Notes: generated by a model not told the origin, from the letters alone. Numbered from the stretch's first letter, positions 15,971-25,172 are shown. The stretch: DNA of 64,000 nucleotides from W1P20-047 sp051878795 (GCA_051878795.1 JBJEKU010000029.1:1-64000); one strand, 5' to 3'. A program made the numbers and translations.

Positions 15971-16711
15971 TCAATACACGCGGGCGAAGCTTGCACACCG
16001 CACCGATTGCGCACCTGCTCGTTTCAGGGAATCCGAAGCGGAAAGCAAGGTCGCCCCCGTAGTCAGCACGTCATCGATGAGGATCACAGCCCTTCCCTTG
16101 CAGGCATCCGAAGCTCCGAAACGGCCCCTGGCATTCTCCAGCCTGCCCGAACGGCCCAACCTGCGCTGATCCCTCGCGCGACCGGGCTCGAGCAGCCCCT
16201 CGAAGGGCAGGTTCAGAAGGCGCGCGCATTCCCTTGCGAAGAGCTCGCAATGATCGAAACCGCGGCGACGCCTTGCGGCATCGGTGGTGGGCACACAGGT
16301 GAGTACATCCGCAGAACACAGCCAGCCCGGGGGGATAGCGCAGGCCATCATGTACGCGATATGCGCTGCCAGCCCCTGCTCCCCCGCATCCTTGAAACGG
16401 CGCACGATCCGGGCAGCGGCATCGTCGAACATCACAGCAGAGACGCAGGCTTCATAGGGAAGCTGCTCAAGGCCCATGCGCTCGAGTGCGAACCCGTTGC
16501 ATTCGGTGCACTGCCGCCATCCGAAGGGCGCACCGCAACGGGGGCACGCCTTCCACAAATCGATGTAGGGCAGCGACATCCTGCAAGGTTCGCAGAGCAG
16601 GCTGCCGGGGGATTCGCACAGGGCGCAGCGCGTCGGCCAAAGCAACTCCGCCAGCACATACCCGGTCGCCTCTGCATACCTGCGAACCGAAGCAAGAGCC
16701 CCCTCTTCCAT
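15971..16711 (-). CDS. comF: ComF family phosphoribosyltransferase-like protein
   Basis: 246 residues. A double zinc-finger (CALCESPGSLLCEPC, CPRCGAPFGWRQCTEC) precedes a type I phosphoribosyltransferase domain with VLTCVPTTDAARRRRGFDHC and the PRPP loop VILIDDVLTTGAT. ComF proteins couple ComEC-mediated DNA uptake to single-stranded DNA handling in transformable bacteria, but many bacteria keep the gene without proven competence. ATG at 16711 is chosen for GAGGGGG eight bases upstream. It follows the membrane glycosyltransferase after a terminator. Confidence 0.88.
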   Translation of the reverse strand: MEEGALASVRRYAEATGYVLAELLWPTRCALCESPGSLLCEPCRMSLPYIDLWKACPRCGAPFGWRQCTECNGFALERMGLEQLPYEACVSAVMFDDAAARIVRRFKDAGEQGLAAHIAYMMACAIPPGWLCSADVLTCVPTTDAARRRRGFDHCELFARECARLLNLPFEGLLEPGRARDQRRLGRSGRLENARGRFGASDACKGRAVILIDDVLTTGATLLSASDSLKRAGAQSVRCASFARVY

Positions 16712-16833
16712 CGCTTCCACCCCCTCGCAAAGCATCTGCCTTCGAGTCGAGTGTAGGCAAGCAGGCTTACCGAAAGCGTGCGGATACGCTGCGGGAAGCT
16801 GCAAGAAAACCAGCTCAAACCTCCCGAAAACCA

Positions 16834-16863
16834 AACGGCACCCCGTTTTGCGGGGCGCCGGCT
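16834..16863 (-). terminator. Terminator of membrane glycosyltransferase gene
   Basis: GGCGCCCCGC pairs with the CGGGGTGCC arm around AAAA, exiting into GTTTGGTTTT on the minus strand. Confidence 0.85.
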
Positions 16864-16878
16864 GCGTGCGATAGGCGT

Positions 16879-18174
16879 CTATTTCGACGCCCCCGAGGAC
16901 GAGTACTCGTCGACATCGACCGAGATGGTGTGCTTGATGGGCTTCCACGATGCCTTCTTGAACAGGGCCACCAGGGCGATGGGGATATAGGTGATCATGA
17001 AGAAGGGGAAGGTGAACATGTACTTCACCTTCTTCGCCGTAGTGGTGCGGATGTTATCCCATTCGGTGAACACGGTAAGCACCCCGAACATGAACATGAT
17101 GAGCATGTAATTGAGGATGCAGAACATCACCGAGGAAAGGCTCGATGCCACCGCCGATCCCGTGGTCATGCTGCCGGTGAGCGCCAGGATCAGGATGACC
17201 AGGTTCAAGGTTACCGCGATGACGGTCATGAGCATGCCGGGGGCGATGGTCATGAGCATGTCGTAACAGGCGAAGCGATAGCCCTTCGGGTTGGTGAAGA
17301 TGCCCTTTGCCAGCTTCAGGCCGTAACGGCCGAACACCTGGTAGAAGCCCTTCGCCCAACGGAAGCGCTGGTTCCAGGAATCGCGGAAGGTCGTGGGCTG
17401 TTCGTCGTACAGGACCGCCGTAGGGCAATAGGAAATGCGCTTTGCGGAAATGATGCACTGCGTGGAGAACTCGATATCCTCGGTCAGAAGATGCCACTTC
17501 CATCCACCCGCCTCTTCCAGCACGCGCGCCGCGATGAAGAAACCGGTGCCGGAAACCGCACAGCTGGTGTTGAGGGTCAGGCGCGACTGGCTCAGGTACT
17601 TCGCCTCGCGCATGAACCACACGCCATAGCCCGCAGAAATCCAATTGCTGTCGAAATTCTTGGAATTGCGATAGCTTGTACTGGCCGGTGCACCCGCATC
17701 GTAGACCTTGTTCATTTCGCGGAAATAGTTCTCATCGAGCACGTTGTCGGCATCGAAGACGAAATACGCCTCGTATCTGCGATCGGAATACTGCTCCTGG
17801 ATGAGCTTATAGCCATAGTCGAGCGCATAACCCTTGCCGATCAGCTCCTTGTTGAAGCGCTCGAAGACGATCGCCCCGTTGTCGCGGGCGATCTGCGCGG
17901 TGTTGTCGGTGCAGTTGTCCGCGATGACGAAGATGTCGATCAACTCGGCCGGATAGCTCTGCTTGCGGATGCTGCGCAGCAGGTCGGCGATGACCGCGCT
18001 CTCGTTTCGCGCAGAAATCATCACGGCATAGCGATGGTTCGCCTTCGCGGTAAGCTGCTTGGGCTTGCGCGCGAGGGTAACCAGGACATAGAAGAGCTGA
18101 TACGAATAACAGCACGTGAACATGATGAACACGCATATATTGAAGATATCGACGAATGACATCTGTGAGATCAT
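16879..18174 (-). CDS. Membrane family 2 glycosyltransferase (polysaccharide synthase-like)
   Basis: 431 residues from ATG 18174. One N-terminal helix (FVDIFNICVFIMFTCCYSYQLFYVLV), a cytosolic GT-A domain and about three or four C-terminal helices. Key motifs of processive beta-glycosyltransferases are present: DNCTDNT, FDADN (DxD), TEDIEF and QRFRWAKG (the Q/RxxRW motif). This places it with cellulose, hyaluronan and poly-GlcNAc synthases and their relatives. The product is unknown. It is transcribed alone, divergent from ahcY, and the 339-base gap between them holds a TATAAT at 18294 and no gene. Start choice is moderate because AAAAGGAG is 13 bases away. Confidence 0.88.
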   Translation of the reverse strand: MISQMSFVDIFNICVFIMFTCCYSYQLFYVLVTLARKPKQLTAKANHRYAVMISARNESAVIADLLRSIRKQSYPAELIDIFVIADNCTDNTAQIARDNGAIVFERFNKELIGKGYALDYGYKLIQEQYSDRRYEAYFVFDADNVLDENYFREMNKVYDAGAPASTSYRNSKNFDSNWISAGYGVWFMREAKYLSQSRLTLNTSCAVSGTGFFIAARVLEEAGGWKWHLLTEDIEFSTQCIISAKRISYCPTAVLYDEQPTTFRDSWNQRFRWAKGFYQVFGRYGLKLAKGIFTNPKGYRFACYDMLMTIAPGMLMTVIAVTLNLVILILALTGSMTTGSAVASSLSSVMFCILNYMLIMFMFGVLTVFTEWDNIRTTTAKKVKYMFTFPFFMITYIPIALVALFKKASWKPIKHTISVDVDEYSSSGASK

Positions 18175-18293
18175 TTGAGCGGCACGGCTCCTTTTCGTCT
18201 GCGGCACGGCACATGCGGAACTCGCAACACGGAGGCATCAAGGTGCCGCATGCCGTCTATCGGATTTGCCAATGGGGCATTCCACCGTTCGTG

Positions 18294-18299
18294 ATTATA
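18294..18299 (-). promoter_or_regulatory. Putative -10 box of membrane glycosyltransferase
   Basis: Perfect TATAAT on the minus strand, about 120 bases before the start codon. No clear -35. It lies in the divergent gap 18175-18513. Confidence 0.4.
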
Positions 18300-18513
18300 C
18301 GGTCTCCCACGCGTAGCATGCCCGGAAGGCACGCTTTACCATTGTATCGCCGCAAACCCGCCACCATTCCGAAAGAAAAAGCAAGCTTCCCGCAGGAAAC
18401 GTCCAGGGCGTATCGTGAAAAGCGCCTTTGCACGACGGCACCGTGCGCCTAGCTGTGATACCCTGCACGATGGGAAACCGATCCCGACAACAACCAAACG
18501 GAAGGAATGGCAC

Positions 18514-19773
18514 ATGAGCTCTGATGTCAAGGATATGAGCCTGGCGCAAGCGGGCGTCCAGCGCATCCTGTGGGCAGACCGCGACATGCCCGTACTCGCA
18601 AGCATCCGCGAACGCTTCGAACGCGAAAAGCCCTTGGAGGGCGTTCGCATCGGCGCTTGCCTGCATGTCACCACCGAAACCGCCAACCTGATGCGCACCC
18701 TCAAGGCAGGCGGTGCCGAAGTGCACCTGTGCGCAAGCAACCCGCTGTCCACTCAGGACGATACCGCCGCAGCGCTCGTTTCCGAATACGGCATCGACGT
18801 CTATGCCATCAAGGGCGAGGACACCGAAACCTACTACAAGCACATCGATGCGATCATCGACAGCAAGCCCCAGATCACCATGGACGACGGCGCCGACGTG
18901 GTGGGCCGCATCCATGAAAGCCGCCCTGACGCCCTAAAGCAGATCATCGGCGGCACCGAGGAAACCACCACCGGCGTCATCCGCCTGGAAGCGATGGCGG
19001 CGGACGGCGCCCTGCGCTACCCCATCATCGCGGTCAACGATGCGAAGACCAAGCATTTCTTCGACAACCGCTACGGCACCGGCCAGTCCACCCTGGACGG
19101 CATCATCCGCCTGACCAACCGCCTGCTCGCAGGCCGCAACTTCGTCGTCTCCGGCTACGGCTGGTGCGGCAAGGGCCTGGCAAAACGCGCAGCCGGCATG
19201 GGCGCCAACGTCATCGTCTGCGAGGTCGATCCCACCGCGGCGCTCGAAGCCCACATGGACGGCTTCCGCGTCATGCCCTGCGCAGAAGCGGCGAAGTACG
19301 CTGATGTCTGGTGCACCGTCACGGGTAACCTGAACGTCATCGACGAATCCTCCTTCGTGAACATGAAGAACGGCGCGATCATCTGCAATTCGGGCCATTT
19401 CAACAGCGAGATCAACATCCCCTGGCTGGAAGAGCACTGCGTCAAGAAGGAAACCATCAAGCCCATGGTGGACGAATACACCTTCGAAGACGGGCGCACC
19501 ATCATCCTTCTTGCCGAAGGACGCCTGGTCAACCTCTCCGGCGCCGAAGGCCATCCCGCAAACGTCATGGACATGAGCTTCGCCAACCAGGCACTGTGCG
19601 CCGAATACATGGTCAAGCATGCTGCCGAAATGAAGCCCGGCTGCTACGTGGTCCCCGAAGAAATCGACAGCGAGATCGCAAGCGTAAAGCTCGCCACCCT
19701 GGGCGTTGAAATCGACGTCCTCACCGAAGAGCAGGTCGCATACCTGAACTCCTGGAACATGGGCACCGTCTAG
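18514..19773 (+). CDS. ahcY: Adenosylhomocysteinase
   Basis: 419 residues. It converts S-adenosylhomocysteine to adenosine and homocysteine, clearing the inhibitor left by methyltransferases. The substrate site (DDGADVVGR, GGTEETTTGV, NDAKTKHFFDNRYGTGQS) and the NAD-binding GYGWCGKGLAKRAAGMGA are intact, as is the late NLSGAEGHPANVMDMSFANQAL. It ends at NSWNMGTV and lacks the extended Lys-Tyr-Arg-Tyr tail of eukaryotic and many proteobacterial forms, as in the shorter thermophile/archaeal type. Start at 18514 follows GAAGGAATGGCAC. Monocistronic with a terminator. Confidence 0.96.
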   Translation: MSSDVKDMSLAQAGVQRILWADRDMPVLASIRERFEREKPLEGVRIGACLHVTTETANLMRTLKAGGAEVHLCASNPLSTQDDTAAALVSEYGIDVYAIKGEDTETYYKHIDAIIDSKPQITMDDGADVVGRIHESRPDALKQIIGGTEETTTGVIRLEAMAADGALRYPIIAVNDAKTKHFFDNRYGTGQSTLDGIIRLTNRLLAGRNFVVSGYGWCGKGLAKRAAGMGANVIVCEVDPTAALEAHMDGFRVMPCAEAAKYADVWCTVTGNLNVIDESSFVNMKNGAIICNSGHFNSEINIPWLEEHCVKKETIKPMVDEYTFEDGRTIILLAEGRLVNLSGAEGHPANVMDMSFANQALCAEYMVKHAAEMKPGCYVVPEEIDSEIASVKLATLGVEIDVLTEEQVAYLNSWNMGTV

Positions 19774-19827
19774 GAAATACGTCCCGCAGCCCCAAGCGGA
19801 CACCGCGAAGCGAATCAAGCCACGAAA

Positions 19828-19867
19828 AAGGCGGCATCGGCGAGAAAGCCGGTGCCGCCTTCTTGTT
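19828..19867 (+). terminator. Terminator of ahcY
   Basis: AAGGCGGCATCGGC pairs with GCCGGTGCCGCCTT around GAGAAA, followed by CTTGTTTG. Confidence 0.85.
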
Positions 19868-19982
19868 TGCGCGCCTTCCCGCCTTTCAGGGCGAGCAGGC
19901 ATGAAACCAGGCAAGGGGAAGGGGCGCCCGAAACCGATCGGACACCCCCATTCTATCATTTAGGAACGAAAGCCCTGCGGAC

Positions 19983-22900
19983 CTAGCCTATCCAGGCTCC
20001 CGAAGACGCGAAGCGGTAGCGCGTGCCGTCGATGGTCACGGTTCCCGTCACCATCCTGCCGTTGGATTTGAAGTAATACCAGGTACCGCCGATCTTCTTC
20101 CAACCGATGCTCGCAGCGCCGCCGGATTCCCCGAAGTAATACCAGTAGCCCCCGGACTTCTGCCAACCGGTACGCTGCGCACCATCGGACCCAAGGAAAT
20201 AATACTTTCCGGACACCTGGACAACCCCCGTCAACATAGCCCTTGTGGTCTTGTGGAAGTAATACCACTTCCCGGAAATGCTGCGCCACCCCGATGCGAG
20301 CGCGCCACCCGACCCGTAATACCACTTTCCCGAATACTGCTTCCAACCGCTGAACTTGCCGAAGACGGTGAAGGAACGTTTCAGGGTTCCTCCGTAGATC
20401 CCCTTGCCGGTCACCGTTACCGTTGCCGTGCCCGCATTGACGTTATTCTTGTACGACACCGTGTAATCGGTTCCGGCTTTCAGGGTCTTCCCCGAATACT
20501 TCACGGTCACGGAAGGCTTCAGGGCCTTGCCCGTCTTCATGGCGGCGGTATAGGAAAGCGAGCACGTTCCCTTGGAAAGGGGCAGCGCCGCAATCTGGAA
20601 GGTCTTGGTTACGGTGCCCGAATAGAGCCCAGCACCCGTCACCTTCACGCTCGCCTTGCCGGGATTCACGTTGTTCGAATAGGCGACCTTGTAGTCAGTT
20701 CCCGATTTCAGGGCAACCCCATTGACGGAAACGGTCACGGAAGGCTTCAGGGCCTTGCCCGTATACGTGTACGAAGTCTTCGAAAGCGTCACTTGGGTCG
20801 CACTTGTGGAGTCGATCTTCCCGCCGATAGACCATTCCACCTGCTTGGAATCGATGGTACCATCCGACCAAACGTAGCCGTCGTTCAGGCTCACCGTCGC
20901 CGTGTAGCGACCGACTGCAGTGGCGCTACCACCTTCAACGGTGTACGCTTCCCCATCAGCCACGACACCAAACTGTTCCTTGCCGGTCCACATAAGACCG
21001 GTCTTCGCTTCGGGCAGGTCCACCTTCACCGGTTCTGGCTCCGGCTCGGGCTCCGGTTCAGGTTCCGGCTCAGGCTCTGGTTCAGGTTCGGGCAGGCCCA
21101 TCACCTGCCGAAGCGCCGCTTCGGCATCCACGCGTCCATAGCCGGTTTCCTCGTCCCAGCCTTCAGCCCCTAGATCGGTTGCGGTCCCCTCAAGCACACC
21201 GATCACATCGTCGGGGGAAAGGGAGGGATCGGCCGCGAAGCAGAGCGCCGCCACGCCCGCGACCACGGGAGACGCCATGGACGTGCCGGTCAAAAGCGCA
21301 TAGCCGCCCTGATACGTGCTGCAGATCCTCGTGCCGGGAGCGCTGATATCCTTCGTGGCGTTCGGGGTGGATTCGGTAGTGCCCGGCATGTTGTAGTTCG
21401 AAGAAGAATAGCGACTCGAGAAATCGGTGCCGCCCAGGTTGATGACGCTCAGGCAGGCATCGTAATCGCCAGGATAGGCGGTATTGGGAACTGTTTTTCC
21501 ATCACCTGCATTACCCGCAGCCGCAACCACCAGCACGCCCGCATCCTTCACGGCGTCGATCTGCCGGCACAGGGCATTGCCCATGTTATCGCTCGAAAGG
21601 CCGAGGGTGCCCAAGCTCATGTTCACCACGCGGATGTTGTAGGCATCCTTGTTCTGAATCACCCATTCGAGCGCGTCGATCACATAGGAGGACTTCATCA
21701 CCCCGTCGCCATCCATCACCTTGATGGGGGCGATGCCGGCATTGTAGCTGACCCCCGCAACGCCCACGCCATTGCCAGCCTGGGCCGCCACGATGCCCGC
21801 AACATGGGTTCCATGGCCGTCATCATCGGTCACATCCTCGGACTTATCGAAGGCGTTATAGGTCGCCACCACATTGCCGGCCAGGTCTTCATGACCCACA
21901 TCGCACCCGGTATCCACCACGGCAACCGTCACGCTGTGCTCGGATTTCTCCAGCTTCCATGCCCCGGGAAGGTTGATGCTGTCTTCGGCAGCCTTATTCT
22001 TCTCGTGAGCGCTCGAATCGAACACCCTCTCCTCATCTGAGGCGGTTCCCACCGATTCGTCCCCCGATCCGTCCGACTCCCCTTCGAAGGTCTGGAAAAG
22101 ATAGTTCGGGGATACGGAAACCACGCCCTCCTGCTTGGAGAGCTCCGCAACCGCCTGGGGAACGCTCACTTCCGGCTCCAACTGCACCACGACACCGGGA
22201 TCGATGACGCCGTCGGATACGATCCGGTCGCCGGAAAACTCTGCAGCCACCAAATCCTGGTCGGTGATCTGCTGAGTTTCCGAAGCGGGGGATTCATCCA
22301 GCATATCCTCGACTTCGGTAACGGACATACCGTCTTCCAGGAAGACCAGCACCTCGCCTTCGGCATAGTCGATACCAGCACGGGACGAATCGATGCCGGT
22401 CAGCTCTTCGGATTCCTGCACGTCCAGCAGGACATCCTCTTTGCCGGAAGGTTCCACGCCGTCTCGGGGATCCCCGTCATCGGAAGACGCCTCCAAAACG
22501 GCATCCTGCGCATCGGCTTCTGCCTGACCGGCATCCGCTTCCTGTCCTGCAACCGCCTCATCGCCCGAGGCGTCCGCATCCGCAGGATCCTGCGGATCGG
22601 CCTGCGCCTCCAAAACGGCATCCTGCCCCTCTTCCGCCTTTTCCGCATCACGGGCAGCGATCTCCGCCTCGAGCGTGCTCGAAACGCTTCCGTCAGAATG
22701 GCCCATCTCCAAGAAGGGGATGCCGTTTTGCGCATCCCAGCAGATCCGCATGGATTCAACTCCGTCGAAGCAGACCGCATGGAGCTCGTAGGATGCACCC
22801 GACGCATTCAAGCGCAGGTCATAGAGGGAATCGCTTCCCACCTGCTCCAGCATGGCGGGGTCGACGGAATCGCGCAGGTCGGGCAGGCACAGCTGCACGG

Positions 22901-23354
22901 CTTCCTCCTGCGCCCAAGGGGCACCATCCTCGAAGGAAAGCGCGCTCCAGGCATCCGAAGCCGAAGCCTTCGCCTCGACACCCTCGATCTCGCAGCCGAA
23001 GGCGTTGACCGTTTCAAGGGAATACCTTGCATCGTTCGCATCGCCGAGGACGCGGAGGACTGCCTCCTGTGCAACCGCTTCATCGGATTGCGCTTCGAGC
23101 GAAGCATCCGATTCGGGGCTATCACCGGAATCGGCTTCGGGTTCAGCCACGCCATCTCCTGCAGGGACATCGGAAACGGATTCAGCCGCCCCTTGCCCAT
23201 CCGAAACCCCGTCGAGGGTTGCCGATGCCCCCTCGCCTTCATCGGCATACGAGGGAAGAGGGCAAAGGGATACCGCAAGCACCAAGGAAAACAGTACCGC
23301 GAGGAAACGCTGGAATCGACTGGATTCGAGGGTTCGACTATTGCTCCGTGGCAT
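19983..23354 (-). CDS. Secreted subtilisin-family (S8) protease with cell-wall-binding repeats
   Basis: 1123 residues. A signal peptide (FLAVLFSLVLAVSLCPLPSYA) is followed by an acidic, repetitive prosegment (two copies of QDAVLEA, encoded by near-identical DNA near 22490 and 22609), an I9-like region (GEVLVFLEDGMS, VVSVSPNYLFQ) and the S8 domain with D481 (VVDTGCD), H514 (DGHGTHVAG) and S692 (GTSMASPVVAG), all intact. A (Glu-Pro)n linker leads to three Ig-like units, two of which share YTGKALKPSVTV...GTDY, and then five or six choline/glucan-binding-type repeats (SGWKQYSGKWYY, TGWQKSGGYWYYF). It should cleave proteins at the cell surface while held on the wall. ATG at 23354 follows AGGAG. 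Confidence 0.92.
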   Translation of the reverse strand: MPRSNSRTLESSRFQRFLAVLFSLVLAVSLCPLPSYADEGEGASATLDGVSDGQGAAESVSDVPAGDGVAEPEADSGDSPESDASLEAQSDEAVAQEAVLRVLGDANDARYSLETVNAFGCEIEGVEAKASASDAWSALSFEDGAPWAQEEAVQLCLPDLRDSVDPAMLEQVGSDSLYDLRLNASGASYELHAVCFDGVESMRICWDAQNGIPFLEMGHSDGSVSSTLEAEIAARDAEKAEEGQDAVLEAQADPQDPADADASGDEAVAGQEADAGQAEADAQDAVLEASSDDGDPRDGVEPSGKEDVLLDVQESEELTGIDSSRAGIDYAEGEVLVFLEDGMSVTEVEDMLDESPASETQQITDQDLVAAEFSGDRIVSDGVIDPGVVVQLEPEVSVPQAVAELSKQEGVVSVSPNYLFQTFEGESDGSGDESVGTASDEERVFDSSAHEKNKAAEDSINLPGAWKLEKSEHSVTVAVVDTGCDVGHEDLAGNVVATYNAFDKSEDVTDDDGHGTHVAGIVAAQAGNGVGVAGVSYNAGIAPIKVMDGDGVMKSSYVIDALEWVIQNKDAYNIRVVNMSLGTLGLSSDNMGNALCRQIDAVKDAGVLVVAAAGNAGDGKTVPNTAYPGDYDACLSVINLGGTDFSSRYSSSNYNMPGTTESTPNATKDISAPGTRICSTYQGGYALLTGTSMASPVVAGVAALCFAADPSLSPDDVIGVLEGTATDLGAEGWDEETGYGRVDAEAALRQVMGLPEPEPEPEPEPEPEPEPEPEPVKVDLPEAKTGLMWTGKEQFGVVADGEAYTVEGGSATAVGRYTATVSLNDGYVWSDGTIDSKQVEWSIGGKIDSTSATQVTLSKTSYTYTGKALKPSVTVSVNGVALKSGTDYKVAYSNNVNPGKASVKVTGAGLYSGTVTKTFQIAALPLSKGTCSLSYTAAMKTGKALKPSVTVKYSGKTLKAGTDYTVSYKNNVNAGTATVTVTGKGIYGGTLKRSFTVFGKFSGWKQYSGKWYYGSGGALASGWRSISGKWYYFHKTTRAMLTGVVQVSGKYYFLGSDGAQRTGWQKSGGYWYYFGESGGAASIGWKKIGGTWYYFKSNGRMVTGTVTIDGTRYRFASSGAWIG
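21031..21093 (-). repeat. Hexanucleotide tandem repeat encoding (Glu-Pro)n linker
   Basis: About ten degenerate copies of a 6-base unit (GGTTCN/GGCTCN on the plus strand) encode alternating Glu and Pro between the protease and Ig-like domains. Copy number of such tracts often varies between strains. Confidence 0.8.
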
Positions 23355-23508
23355 CCGTGCTCCTGACTCCTTTGCAAAACTCCCCCGAAACGGGGTGCGG
23401 AAGAAATCCCACAATATTAGAGAGCCTTATTATGAAAAACGATGCCCGACAAAGCGTTTGAGAATGAACGAAAAACGGATTAACGCCAAAGGTTTCGGCG
23501 AAAGCCCA

Positions 23509-23615
23509 CCCGATGGAGCCAGGGCATCCACCCTGGCGCCCATAGCTTGCAAGCCGAAACAGTTGCCGGCGAATCCCGACCGAGGAGCCATCGGGAAGGA
23601 TGCCCTGGATTCGCC
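23509..23615 (-). promoter_or_regulatory. Unidentified structured element upstream of subtilisin gene
   Basis: In the 330-base gap before the protease gene there are three perfect inverted-repeat pairs: CCCGATGG 23509-23516 with 23588-23595; CCAGGGCATCC 23519-23529 with 23598-23608; GGCGAATCC 23568-23576 with 23607-23615. The first two pairs interlock rather than nest, so they would form a pseudoknot or alternative folds. CCAGGG-CATCCA-CCCTGG at 23519-23536 is a further hairpin. I do not recognise a riboswitch class. The rest of the gap (23355-23508) holds only AT-rich sequence that may include the promoter. Confidence 0.5.
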
Positions 23616-23644
23616 AGCACCAGCCCGATTACCCGCCGAACGAC

Positions 23645-23678
23645 GAAAAGGACCCACCGCATGCGATGGGTCCTGAAT
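23645..23678 (-). terminator. Terminator of tRNA-Pro/tRNA-Gly transcript
   Basis: AGGACCCA and TGGGTCCT form an 8-bp stem, with CCTTTTCG on the exit side in the minus direction, just after tRNA-Gly. Confidence 0.7.
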
Positions 23679-23684
23679 GCTCCA

Positions 23685-23758
23685 TGGAGCGGGTGACGGG
23701 AATCGAACCCGCGTTATCAGCTTGGAAGGCTGGAGCTCTACCATTGAACTACACCCGC
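23685..23758 (-). tRNA. tRNA-Gly (anticodon UCC)
   Basis: Acceptor GCGGGTG pairs with CACCCGC, anticodon loop CTTCCAA gives UCC, T arm GCGGG-TTCGATT-CCCGT fits, and CCA is encoded. It is 21 bases after tRNA-Pro and co-transcribed with it. Confidence 0.95.
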
Positions 23759-23779
23759 GTTTTCATGCTGCAGGCAAGA

Positions 23780-23856
23780 TGGTCGGGACGACAGGATTCG
23801 AACCTGCGACATCCTGCTCCCAAAGCAGGCGCGCTACCAAACTGCGCCACGTCCCG
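23780..23856 (-). tRNA. tRNA-Pro (anticodon UGG)
   Basis: Acceptor CGGGACG pairs with CGTCCCG, anticodon stem CCTGC/GCAGG holds loop TTTGGGA giving UGG, T arm GCAGG-TTCGAAT-CCTGT fits, and CCA is encoded. First gene of a two-tRNA transcript. Confidence 0.95.
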
Positions 23857-23872
23857 CCTTTTCAGCCATTGC

Positions 23873-23878
23873 AGTATA
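23873..23878 (-). promoter_or_regulatory. -10 box of the tRNA pair
   Basis: TATACT on the minus strand 17 bases before tRNA-Pro. The -35 is weak. The rest of 23857-24075 holds a gapped inverted repeat (CGGGTGCGCATCG at 23968 against CGATGC-ACGG-GCGCACCCG at 24001) that may end the DUF523 transcript, and no gene. Confidence 0.45.
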
Positions 23879-24075
23879 CCAAACTATCCGCTGCAGAGGA
23901 GTATTTTCTTCTCAAGTTCACGAATCGCCTGGCTTCGAAATACCGCCATGCCATATGGGGGCGCTTCGGGTGCGCATCGGATAAGGGAGGCAATCGGAAT
24001 CGATGCACGGGCGCACCCGTTCGACCTCCGTCAGCCCACCGCAGTCCACGATGTTGCACGGAAGGCGACGCATCC

Positions 24076-24540
24076 TCACGGCAGCAGATCGAGCTGCGTT
24101 TCATCGATAACGCGGATGCCCCGCTCCCGCAGCAACGCGGAGGCGACGCCCCATCCTGGAACCAGGGTACCGGAAAAGCTCCCGTCATACACCTGCCCGC
24201 TTCCGCACGAAGGGCTCTTCGCCTTCATCACCGCAATGCCGCAGCCCGCAGCGCAAACAGCATCGGCACAACGCCGCGCGCCTTCTGCGAAACGATCGGT
24301 CACATCGAAGCCTTCTCTGTCGACTACGCGCAACGCCGGTGAAGACGAATCGATCTCACAAGGGGGATGCGGAATAGGCATCCCGCCCGCCACTTCCGGG
24401 CATACGGGCAGGAGTTCGAAGCAATCCGCAAGCGCCATCACCTCGGCGCAAGGTTTCGAAGCCCCGTCGTAACGGCATGGATACCCCAACAGACAGGCAC
24501 TCACGGCAACGACCTGCGGTTTTCCGGGGGTTTGTCCCAC
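24076..24540 (-). CDS. DUF523 family protein
   Basis: 154 residues. The family pattern is clear: VSACLLGYPCRYDG at the start, ELLPVCPEVAGGMPIPHPPCEI, and AVMKAKSPSCGSGQVYDG. The conserved Cys residues suggest a metal or thiol role, but no activity is established for the family. The only plausible start is GTG 24540, six bases after the rdgB stop, with a weak ribosome-binding site, so translation is probably coupled. Last gene of murI-rdgB-DUF523. Confidence 0.85.
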   Translation of the reverse strand: MGQTPGKPQVVAVSACLLGYPCRYDGASKPCAEVMALADCFELLPVCPEVAGGMPIPHPPCEIDSSSPALRVVDREGFDVTDRFAEGARRCADAVCAAGCGIAVMKAKSPSCGSGQVYDGSFSGTLVPGWGVASALLRERGIRVIDETQLDLLP

Positions 24541-24545
24541 CTGCG

Positions 24546-25154
24546 CTATTCACCCGCCTCGGAAAGCATCTGGCGCAGCAGGCGCAATGCGTTTCCACGG
24601 TGGGATACCGAATTCTTCCGAGCCTGGTCCACCTGCGCCAAGGTGAGCTCGCCACCGAAGCAATCAGGAATGAACAGGGGATCGTAGCCGAATCCGTTTT
24701 CCCCCACCAGCTCATAGCCGATGCGGCCCTCGATGGTACCGCGCGCCACGGTCTCATTGCCCTGCTCGTCGATGAAGACCAGGGTGCACACGAAACGCGC
24801 CGTGCGCTTATCTTCGGGAACGCCTTCCAGCTCGGCAAACAGCTTGGCGTTGTTCGCTGCATCGTTTCCATCCTCGCCCGCATAGCGGGAAGAATACACG
24901 CCGGGAGCGCCTCCCAGGGCATCCACCTCCAAGCCGGAATCGTCGGCGAGTACGGCGCATTCCCCGCCGCAGAGCGCATGGACCGCCTGCGCCTTGATGC
25001 GCGCATTGTCCTCGAAGCTGTCGGCGTCTTCCACGGGATCCGACTCCAGGCCCGCCTGCTTCAAAGTCTGGAAGGTCCATCCCTCGAAGTCGAGCGCCGT
25101 CTTTATCTCCTCCACCTTGTGGGCATTATTGCTTGCGATGATGATCTTCCTCAT
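24546..25154 (-). CDS. rdgB: RdgB/HAM1 non-canonical purine NTP pyrophosphatase
   Basis: 202 residues, normal length. It hydrolyses dITP, dXTP and ITP to monophosphates, keeping them out of DNA and RNA. Signature residues are the N-terminal IIIASNNAHKVEEI, VLADDSGLEVDAL, the GVYSSRYAGEDG loop, GENGFGYDPLFIPD and the C-terminal KNSVSHRGNAL. It follows murI by 18 bases with GGGAGG before ATG. The murI-rdgB pairing is common in Gram-positive bacteria. Confidence 0.96.
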   Translation of the reverse strand: MRKIIIASNNAHKVEEIKTALDFEGWTFQTLKQAGLESDPVEDADSFEDNARIKAQAVHALCGGECAVLADDSGLEVDALGGAPGVYSSRYAGEDGNDAANNAKLFAELEGVPEDKRTARFVCTLVFIDEQGNETVARGTIEGRIGYELVGENGFGYDPLFIPDCFGGELTLAQVDQARKNSVSHRGNALRLLRQMLSEAGE

Positions 25155-25172
25155 AGGATCCTCCCTGTTTCT

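Noticed and set aside
23509..23650. Considered T-box, c-di-AMP or cobalamin riboswitch for the structured element
   Set aside because: AGGGTGG and CAACTGT occur on the minus strand, but the surrounding conserved boxes of these classes are missing.
23430..23744. Open frame of 104 codons on the minus strand
   Set aside because: It starts inside tRNA-Gly and covers the structured element; no start signal or homology.
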